Below, one piece after another: positions 52,801 to 58,303 of a stretch of 64,000 bases of DNA (within the stretch, counting starts at the first letter, position 1; every line of letters begins with the position of its first letter). The notes beneath the pieces are model-generated. The model did not search any database. It saw only the letters and a list, made by a program, of their open reading frames with translations, and was not told where the DNA came from. The stretch spans positions 370,013-434,012 of the forward strand of contig NZ_DS499577.1 of assembly GCF_000154465.1 (NCBI RefSeq). Direction: 5' to 3'. Position numbers and translations under genes: made by a program. The DNA comes from Alistipes putredinis DSM 17216 (GTDB taxonomy: Bacteria > Bacteroidota > Bacteroidia > Bacteroidales > Rikenellaceae).

Positions 52801-53062
52801 CGGAGCGGAAGCGGTGCGCATGTGCCGGGAGTTCGCTCCGGATGTGGTGTTGATGGATATGAAGATGCCCGTTATGGATGGTTTGGAAGCTACGCGGCAG
52901 ATTCGGGAGGCGGGAAGTTCCGTTCCCATCATTGCCGTCACAGCATATGCATACGACAGCGACCGTGCGAAAGCGCTCGATGTCGGGTGCGATGATTATA
53001 TTGCCAAACCATTAACGGGGGATGTTCTGAAAAAGAAGCTGCGTAAGCATCTGAAACGGTAG
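49874..53062 (+). CDS. Soluble multi-PAS hybrid histidine kinase with receiver
   Basis: A 1062-residue hybrid kinase with no signal peptide or membrane segment, thus a cytoplasmic sensor. Domains in order: PAS (~5-115), GAF (~145-300, [18 protein letters not shown]), PAS (~310-425), PAS (~435-560, [22 protein letters not shown]), PAS (~565-690), HisKA (~700-770, with the phospho-acceptor His near 713 in [20 protein letters not shown]), HATPase (~815-925, N box [9 protein letters not shown], G boxes [10 protein letters not shown] and GTGLGLAI), and receiver (~945-1060, phospho-acceptor Asp near 995 in [16 protein letters not shown], Lys in [10 protein letters not shown]). The last PAS resembles the type feeding a kinase via the [10 protein letters not shown] motif. 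No response regulator or output domain follows, so phosphotransfer must go to a partner elsewhere. Confidence 0.92.
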   Translation: [1062 protein letters not shown]

Positions 53063-53207
53063 CGGTTCCGCAGGCATGGTACGTGAAAATATTCTTGTAT
53101 GCAATGCCGATCGGGTGAATTTTTATGTTGGATGCGCACAAGGCAGAGGTGGGGCCTTTGGAAAATAAGCAGACGAATTTTCGGTGTTATATCGATACGT
53201 GCAGGTA

Positions 53208-53417
53208 ATGTCTGCATTAGGTGGTGGAACATCATTGACAGTAGCAATGGCTTTTTTATGTATTTTTTTTGGGAGTATTAGTTTGCTTTTTTTTATTTTG
53301 CGTTTAAGGCAAAAAAAAGCAGAGTTCAAAGATGAAACGGAAAAGTTTTATCCGAATTTTTTGCATCTGTTTGTGGCTATTTTTTTATGCTTGTGCTATA
53401 TATTGTATGATTGTTAG
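53208..53417 (+). CDS. Tiny two-helix membrane protein A
   Basis: A 69-residue protein (ATG 53208; GTG 53184 is an alternative). Two predicted helices, MAFLCIFFGSISLLFFILRL and FLHLFVAIFLCLCYILY, flank a charged loop (RQKKAEFKDETEKFYPN). It pairs with the next gene: both have GS(I/L)SLL(F/W)F(I)xxL, a Lys-rich loop with E(T/I)EK(F/I)YP, an aromatic stretch with HL and a second helix. I do not recognise the family. The A+T-rich local composition and lack of a neighbour of known function prevent any assignment. Confidence 0.6.
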   Translation: MSALGGGTSLTVAMAFLCIFFGSISLLFFILRLRQKKAEFKDETEKFYPNFLHLFVAIFLCLCYILYDC

Positions 53418-53467
53418 GCCCTTTGCTTAATACCAATATATAATTCGTTGGTTAATATAATCGAAGA

Positions 53468-53653
53468 ATGGTTTTTTTCTTTTTTCTTATTGGAAGTCTT
53501 AGTTTACTTTGGTTCATTACGGGTCTGAAGATGAACAAAACAGATCCTAATAATGAAATAGAAAAGATTTATCCCAGTTATTGGCATTTAATTACAGCTA
53601 TCATTCTGATTGGTTGTGCTATATTCCAACTTTATATGGTATATGGCGATTGA
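53468..53653 (+). CDS. Tiny two-helix membrane protein B, tandem relative of A
   Basis: A 61-residue protein from ATG 53468. Helix 1 FFFFLIGSLSLLWFITGL, loop KMNKTDPNNEIEKIYPSYW, helix 2 HLITAIILIGCAIFQLYMVY. Alignment by eye with protein A shows about one-third identity in the same order of features, so the two are a tandem duplication. The start lies 50 bp after gene A. Small paired membrane proteins can be toxin/immunity or stress factors, but nothing here shows which. Confidence 0.6.
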   Translation: MVFFFFLIGSLSLLWFITGLKMNKTDPNNEIEKIYPSYWHLITAIILIGCAIFQLYMVYGD

Positions 53654-53711
53654 TTGGTTCCGTATAAAACTTTCAATAGTGACGAGGACATTTTGGTAAA
53701 GTTCCGATAAA

Positions 53712-53743
53712 TTTGGCTTTCTGCCCGGTTTTTCGTATCTTTG
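53712..53743 (+). promoter_or_regulatory. Promoter of ssrA
   Basis: TTTG (53712-53715), a 20-nt spacer and TATCTTTG (53736-53743). The tmRNA 5' end is 33 nt downstream, leaving a short leader removed by RNase P. Confidence 0.7.
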
Positions 53744-53775
53744 TACTCACTTCAATGAAATTCTATCCCTACGAA

Positions 53776-54176
53776 GGGGGTGACCGGTTTTGACAGCAGG
53801 CAGAGTTTGATTGTAAGCACGTCGAGCATTGTGTGGTGGCTCGTAAATATCAACACTCGAACTACAAATGGCAATAATAGCTATGCACTCGCTGCCTAAT
53901 TTTCAAGGAAAATTGGCTTAATCGTTGGATCCAAGGCGGTTCGACGACGAGTATCCCGGAAGGCCGTTCCGCTCTTTAACGGTTTTCCATACGGGGTATC
54001 GATCATTTAGAGATAGTACGGCGGAGGGTTCCGGCTGTCGTGCGAAAATTCAGGAACTGGGATCCGGGTTAGGTTGCCGCCTGCCAGACCCGGATAGAAG
54101 GACGAAACGGCGGATAAGCGTGTAGAAAGCTTTCGGGTTCCTTGTTTGGACGCGGGTTCGACTCCCGCCACCTCCA
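53776..54176 (+). ncRNA. ssrA: Transfer-messenger RNA (tmRNA)
   Basis: A 401-nt one-piece tmRNA. The 5' end GGGGGTGACCGGTTTTGACAG is read here in two parts: the acceptor strand GGGGGTG pairs with CACCTCC (54169-54175), discriminator A, CCA not encoded; GGTTTTGAC is the tmRNA-specific D-arm region. The T arm reads GCGGGTTCGACTCCCGC just before the end. The tag frame ends NTRTTNGNNSYALAA at the stop 53897-53899; YALAA is the degradation signal recognised by ClpXP-type proteases. The resume codon lies a few codons before the Asn at 53852; I could not fix it. tmRNA with SmpB rescues stalled ribosomes. Confidence 0.95.
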
Positions 54177-54182
54177 CATTCG

Positions 54183-54216
54183 GCGACGTTCCGGTTTTCC
54201 AGAACGTCGCTTTTTG
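54183..54216 (+). terminator. Intrinsic terminator of ssrA
   Basis: GCGACGTTC (54183-54191) pairs with GAACGTCGC (54202-54210), followed by TTTTT. It begins 6 bp after the mature 3' end. From 54217 to 54446 I see no gene. Confidence 0.88.
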
Positions 54217-54446
54217 TATGCGGGGCATCTTACTTTGCAAAGCTTCATCCCGCTTTTCAGACTTCAGCAGCACTCGGTCGGAGGGGGAATACTATTTTTA
54301 TCGGTATTTCGAGGAATTCTTTGATCGGGCGGGGTATCCCGCAGTTCCGGATACAGAGATCCATGAGTCTGTCGTAAATCGGATGCGTCGTGTTCCGATC
54401 TTTTGCGGGTTCTTTGTAATCCGGAGCAGTACTCCGATACGGATAA

Positions 54447-54690
54447 ATTCGTATCTTTAACTCGGTTTCAGATACTCCGCCTCGGCAAAATGCAAATAAA
54501 AATTTGCTTTTGCACTCGGCTTATTCGTAATCTTTGACTTCGTCTTAGATACTTCGCCTCGGCAAAATGCAAATAAAAATTTGCTTTTGCGCTCGGCTTA
54601 TTCGTAATCTTTGACTTCGTCTTAGATACTTCGCCTCGGCAAAATGCAAATAAAATTTGCTTTTGCGCTCGGCTTATTCGTATCTTTGCC
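54447..54690 (+). repeat. Tandem 76/77-bp repeat carrying promoter boxes (3.2 copies)
   Basis: Units start at ATTCG at 54447, 54523, 54600 and (partial) 54676. Each full unit holds the -7-like element, CTTAGATAC, CGCCTCGGC, and an imperfect inverted repeat GCAAAATGCAAAT / ATTTGCTTTTGC that includes the TTTG of a -33 box. The -7 elements differ: TATCTTTA (unit 1), TAATCTTTG (units 2 and 3, one base too long) and TATCTTTG (partial unit 4, canonical). The last one drives lrgA. Confidence 0.85.
54656..54688 (+). promoter_or_regulatory. Promoter of lrgAB within the last repeat copy
   Basis: TTTG (54656-54659), a 21-nt spacer and TATCTTTG (54681-54688). The apparent start codon GTG at 54693 is only 4 nt after this box. 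Confidence 0.7.
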
Positions 54691-54692
54691 AC

Positions 54693-55031
54693 GTGCTGGC
54701 AGGACTTTTCTATATTCTTTTTTGCTGGGCGCTGGGGAACGGCGTCAGTCTGCTTATCGGCGGGTATCTGCCGGGGAGTATCGTCGGTATGATCCTGCTG
54801 TTCGCTTCTCTCTGCCTGCATATCGTGGATGCGGAGATGATCCGGCCCGCCGCTCGTTTTCTGCTGGGCGCTATGGCCCTGTTTTTCATCCCGTACGGGG
54901 TGGGGTTGATGGTATCCTACGAAGTCCTGCTCGATAATTTTTGGGCGATCGTTATTTCGGGCGGAGTGAGTACGATGTTGGTGCTGGTCTGCGTCGGAAG
55001 GGTTTTTCAAAAACTGAATAAAAAGGCGTGA
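54693..55031 (+). CDS. lrgA: LrgA/CidA-family membrane protein
   Basis: A 112-residue holin-like inner-membrane protein with four hydrophobic segments. With GTG 54693 it begins MLAGLFYILFCWALGNGVSL and continues LPGSIVGMILLFASL, the standard LrgA/CidA N-terminus. An in-frame TTG at 54657 would start inside the promoter and is unlikely; the next internal ATG (54789) would lose the first helix. Because the -7 box ends at 54688, the transcript should start at or next to the GTG, so the message is probably leaderless. LrgA and LrgB act together in murein hydrolase control, lysis or metabolite (pyruvate, glycolate) transport. The stop overlaps the lrgB ATG by one base. Confidence 0.82.
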   Translation: MLAGLFYILFCWALGNGVSLLIGGYLPGSIVGMILLFASLCLHIVDAEMIRPAARFLLGAMALFFIPYGVGLMVSYEVLLDNFWAIVISGGVSTMLVLVCVGRVFQKLNKKA

Positions 55032-55723
55032 TGGAGCAGTTCGTCGGATCGGATCTGGTGTTGCTGACCCTCACGGTCGGCTTTTATTGCCTGGGAAGTG
55101 CGTTATACAGTCGAACCAAGTTCGCCCTGCTGCACCCCGTGCTGCTCGGTTTCGTGGCGATGATCCTTTATCTGAAACTTTTCGGTATCGGTTACGAGCA
55201 TTACCGTCGTTCGACCGAGTTGCTCAATTTCGGACTGGGACTTTCGGTCGTGGCTCTGGGTTATCTGATGTACGAACAACTCGAGCATATGCGGGGACGG
55301 TTGCTTCCGATTCTCGTGTCGGTCGTCGTCGGCTGCGTGGTCGGAGTTCTTAGTGTGGTTTATCTGGCGCGTATGCTGGGGGCGGATCGGATTTTGCAAA
55401 CTTCGCTTGCTCCGAAATCCGTGACGGTGCCGATCGCCGTATCGGTTGCGGAACCGCTCGGCGGCATCATTACGATCACCTCGGTCGTCGTCTTTTGTGT
55501 CGGTATTTTCGGCAGTCTCGTCGGTCCCTGGCTGCTTCGGCGTTGCGGGGTCACGGATCCTATGGCACAGGGATTCGCGCTGGGGTCTGCGGCGCATGGC
55601 ATCGGAACGGCCCGTGCGATCGAAATCGGTGCGCTGGAAGGGGCGCTCAGCGGTTTGGCTATGGCACTGATGGGGATCATGACGGCCCTGCTGCTGCCGG
55701 TGATCGAGAAATTCCTCTACTGA
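55031..55723 (+). CDS. lrgB: LrgB/CidB-family membrane protein
   Basis: A 230-residue polytopic inner-membrane protein (about six helices), partner of LrgA. The start is ATG 55031, sharing its A with the lrgA stop (TGATG); the GTG one codon earlier is an alternative. The conserved family stretch is SLAPKSVTVPIAVSVAEPLGG (read in two parts, residues ~115-135) followed by VCVGIFGSLVGPWLLRRCGV-type and QGFALGSAAHGIGTARAIEIG. In plants and bacteria LrgAB-type pairs move glycolate or pyruvate; in Staphylococcus they affect lysis. Here the actual role is open. Confidence 0.9.
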   Translation: MEQFVGSDLVLLTLTVGFYCLGSALYSRTKFALLHPVLLGFVAMILYLKLFGIGYEHYRRSTELLNFGLGLSVVALGYLMYEQLEHMRGRLLPILVSVVVGCVVGVLSVVYLARMLGADRILQTSLAPKSVTVPIAVSVAEPLGGIITITSVVVFCVGIFGSLVGPWLLRRCGVTDPMAQGFALGSAAHGIGTARAIEIGALEGALSGLAMALMGIMTALLLPVIEKFLY

Positions 55724-55726
55724 TTT

Positions 55727-55755
55727 TTTGTCTTCCGGAAAAAGGATTACCTTTG
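55727..55755 (+). promoter_or_regulatory. Promoter of the YidE/AspT-type transporter gene
   Basis: TTTG (55727-55730), a 17-nt spacer and TACCTTTG (55748-55755), directly after the lrgB stop. The leader to ATG 55857 is about 95 nt. Confidence 0.6.
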
Positions 55756-55856
55756 CAAAAATTTTTTCGGGCGGAAGCGTAACGCTCGGATGCGGCGATG
55801 TCCGTTCCGGACGCAATGCGCGGTATGTTTCGCGCCATTTTATTAAAATCAATGGT

Positions 55857-57515
55857 ATGGATTGGCTCTACTCTTTATTTGTCGGTGGCGGGATAGCCCA
55901 CACCGTATTCACGCTCGCATTGGTGATTACCGCAGGTATTCTGTTGGGCAAAGTCAAGGTTTGCGGTATCTCGCTCGGTATCACCTGGATTTTGTTCGTC
56001 GGCATCATCGCCGCGCATTTCGGTATGGGAATCCCGGCCGAAGTACGTCATTTCATCCAGGAGTTCGGTCTGATCCTTTTTGTTTTTTCAATCGGTATGC
56101 AGGTCGGCCCGGGTTTCTTCGCTTCGTTCAAGCATGGCGGGCTGACGCTCGTCTGCCTGGCTTCGACGATCGTTTTGCTCGGGGTAGGCGTGGCGTACGT
56201 GATTCATTTGGTATCGGGTACGCCGATTCCCACGATGGTCGGCATCCTTTCGGGTGCGGTGACCAACACGCCGGGACTGGGTGCAGCACAGCAGGCTTAT
56301 GCGGACGCTTCGGGAGTCGAAGACCCCAGTATTGCCCTGGGCTATGCCGTAGCTTATCCGCTGGGCGTGATCGGTATCATTTTCTCGATGATCTTCATCC
56401 GTTATGCTCTGCGGGTGAAATTCGGGAAGGAGGATGAGGCGCTCGCTGCGATTTCCGCAGAACACAAGATGGCCGAAATCGTTTCGATCGAGTGTACGAA
56501 CAAGATGTTGAGCGGACACGACATCTCCTATGTCAATGAGTTGATCAATCGGAAATTCGTTATTTCCCGGATCGCTCATCCCGACGGTACGATCGTATTG
56601 GCGGACAGCAACAGTATTATTTCGCTCGGGGATAAGGTATTGGTCGTCTGTGCATCCGAAGATTGCGAAGCGGTGACGGCTTTCATCGGTAATCGGATCG
56701 AAATGGGGGAGAAGGAGTGGGATACGCCGGATTCGAAGCTGGTTTCGCGTCGTATTCTGATTACCAAGCCGGAGATCAACGGCAAGACTTTCGCCGATCT
56801 TCGCTTGAGAACCCGCTACGGCATCAACATTACGCGTGTCAATCGTGCCGGAGTCGATCTGATTCCCTATCAGGGAATGCAGCTTCAGATCGGCGATCGC
56901 GTGATGGTCGTGGGGCCGGAGAATGCGATCGAGAAGGTCGCCGCCGTATTGGGTAATTCGCTCAAAAAACTCCGTGAGCCGAATCTGGTGACGATCTTCG
57001 TCGGTATCGCGCTCGGTGTTCTGTTGGGTTCCATTCCGTTGTTGAACGTGCCGCAGCCCGTTAAGCTGGGTTTGGCAGGTGGTCCGTTGATCGTGGCGCT
57101 GTTGCTCGGCCGCTTCGGTCCCCGGTTCCATTTGGTGACCTATACTACCATGAGTGCCAACTTGATGTTGCGCGAAGTGGGCATTGCGCTCTTCCTGGCG
57201 GCAGTCGGTCTGGGAGCCGGCGACGGGTTCATCGATGCGATCGTTGGCGGCGGTTACCGCTGGATCGGATACGGTGCGCTGATTACGGTGATCCCGTTGT
57301 TGCTGGTCGGTATTTTCGCCCGCGCCCGGCTAAAGATGAATTACTATACGCTCATGGGACTTATGGCCGGTAGTATGACCGATCCTCCGGCACTGGCTTA
57401 TGCCAACGGCACGGCAGGCAACGATATGCCGGCCTTGAGCTATTCGACGGTTTATCCCGTCGTGATGTTCCTGCGGGTGCTTACAGCTCAGATATTCATT
57501 CTGTTCGCGTTGTAG
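55857..57515 (+). CDS. Putative antiporter of the AAE family (YidE/YbjL/AspT type)
   Basis: A 552-residue inner-membrane protein. ATG 55857 is downstream of the promoter; the frame upstream is open but precedes the transcript start. Two membrane halves of ~5 helices each (residues ~10-180 and ~385-552) flank two cytosolic TrkA-C (RCK_C) domains (~205-290, ADSNSIISLGDKVLVVCASE; ~295-380, YQGMQLQIGDRVMVVGPENAI). Duplicated AspT motifs are visible: LSGAVTNTPGLGAAQQAY in the first half and LMAGSMTDPPALAYANGT in the second. The best-known relative is the aspartate:alanine exchanger AspT; the substrate here is unknown. The double RCK domain implies control by a nucleotide or ion. Confidence 0.88.
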   Translation: MDWLYSLFVGGGIAHTVFTLALVITAGILLGKVKVCGISLGITWILFVGIIAAHFGMGIPAEVRHFIQEFGLILFVFSIGMQVGPGFFASFKHGGLTLVCLASTIVLLGVGVAYVIHLVSGTPIPTMVGILSGAVTNTPGLGAAQQAYADASGVEDPSIALGYAVAYPLGVIGIIFSMIFIRYALRVKFGKEDEALAAISAEHKMAEIVSIECTNKMLSGHDISYVNELINRKFVISRIAHPDGTIVLADSNSIISLGDKVLVVCASEDCEAVTAFIGNRIEMGEKEWDTPDSKLVSRRILITKPEINGKTFADLRLRTRYGINITRVNRAGVDLIPYQGMQLQIGDRVMVVGPENAIEKVAAVLGNSLKKLREPNLVTIFVGIALGVLLGSIPLLNVPQPVKLGLAGGPLIVALLLGRFGPRFHLVTYTTMSANLMLREVGIALFLAAVGLGAGDGFIDAIVGGGYRWIGYGALITVIPLLLVGIFARARLKMNYYTLMGLMAGSMTDPPALAYANGTAGNDMPALSYSTVYPVVMFLRVLTAQIFILFAL

Positions 57516-58084
57516 AACTCTACGACGCGGCCCCGGTCGGGGCTTATGTAACAATACCAACTCCCGCAGTCGTGCTGCGGGAGTTGTCGCAAATATTGCA
57601 GAAGGGTTGTAATCCTGCATCGGAAAATCGGGCCAGTTTTTTGATGGGAGGGTTAATTTCGATATTTTCAGCTCTATTTTCCGCATTTTGCTATCTCTAA
57701 ATTAAATGAAAAATAACAAAATTCCAAATTATTTAGGGGAAAATAGCTAATCGTATATTTCAATACCCTGACCTGAGTTGCCCCGGAATTGACCGATATG
57801 CTTCGAGGAAAAGTCGAAAATCGGCCCAAGAGAGGGTTCGGGTGGAATTTGGCATCGGATAACGACCCGCAGGACCGAGGGTTCCTGCTGGAATCTGCGA
57901 GCAGTCGTTATATAATTTAATGTTTTTGGGAGCAGGCAACTCCACTCTCTTCAGAAAGGGTTTAGGAAAGAGGCCAAATTATAAACGAGGTCGCAAGGTG
58001 TAAATAAACGGCCGTCGGATAAGGGATACATTGAAAGGTATTTACTTGCCAGTATAGATGCGATTTTGATTTTTTTGGGGGAAT
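57516..58084. other. Intergenic region after the transporter gene
   Basis: About 570 bp without a convincing gene. A 12-bp hairpin (CAACTCCCGCAG 57558-57569 with CTGCGGGAGTTG 57575-57586) without a T run probably ends the transporter transcript. The remainder is A+T-rich at first and then mixed, with short unsupported frames. Confidence 0.55.
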
Positions 58085-58126
58085 AAAACAGCGCTGTAAT
58101 CGGAAGAAAGATTACAGCGCTGTTTT
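58085..58126 (-). terminator. Bidirectional terminator of the feo operon
   Basis: A 17-bp stem (58085-58101 with 58110-58126, 8-nt loop) bears A/T runs on both ends. It ends the minus-strand feo operon and overlaps the stop codon of the small Cys-rich gene. Confidence 0.9.
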
Positions 58127-58302
58127 TAGGAACAACACCCCTTGTTCGGGTGCCGGGACTTGCAATGCGGACATTCGGTTTTCGAGCAACACGAACATCC
58201 GACATCCTCTCGATGTCGGACAATCCGTACAATCCAGCGGACGCTGAATCCGAGGACGAGGATGCCGATCCCTATTACAGCGATATTTTGCCAGTCCGTC
58301 AT
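58126..58302 (-). CDS. FeoB-associated Cys-rich membrane protein
   Basis: A 58-residue protein found by translating the stretch after feoB: ATG at 58302, stop at 58126-58128. An N-terminal helix (IAVIGIGILVLGFSVRWIV, residues ~7-25) is followed by a basic turn and a Cys-rich tail with the spacing GCSCCSKTECPHCKSR then GCCS (seven Cys). This matches the small FeoB-associated family (PF12669) found directly behind feoB in many anaerobes. It begins 1 bp after the feoAB stop, so translation is coupled. The Cys cluster may bind iron or an Fe-S cluster to receive Fe2+ from FeoB; this is inference. Confidence 0.9.
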   Translation of the reverse strand: MTDWQNIAVIGIGILVLGFSVRWIVRIVRHREDVGCSCCSKTECPHCKSRHPNKGCCS

Positions 58303-58303
58303 A

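Noticed and set aside
54447..54690. CRISPR array
   Set aside because: The units are directly joined with no unique spacers and their length and promoter content fit a tandem repeat. No cas genes are present.
54468..55010. A 180-codon minus-strand frame over the tandem repeat
   Set aside because: It covers the repeat units and is antisense to lrgA. Its apparent internal repeats only reflect the DNA repeat.
57760..57945. A 61-codon minus-strand frame
   Set aside because: No promoter, no recognisable domain, and low-complexity surroundings; not enough to call a gene.
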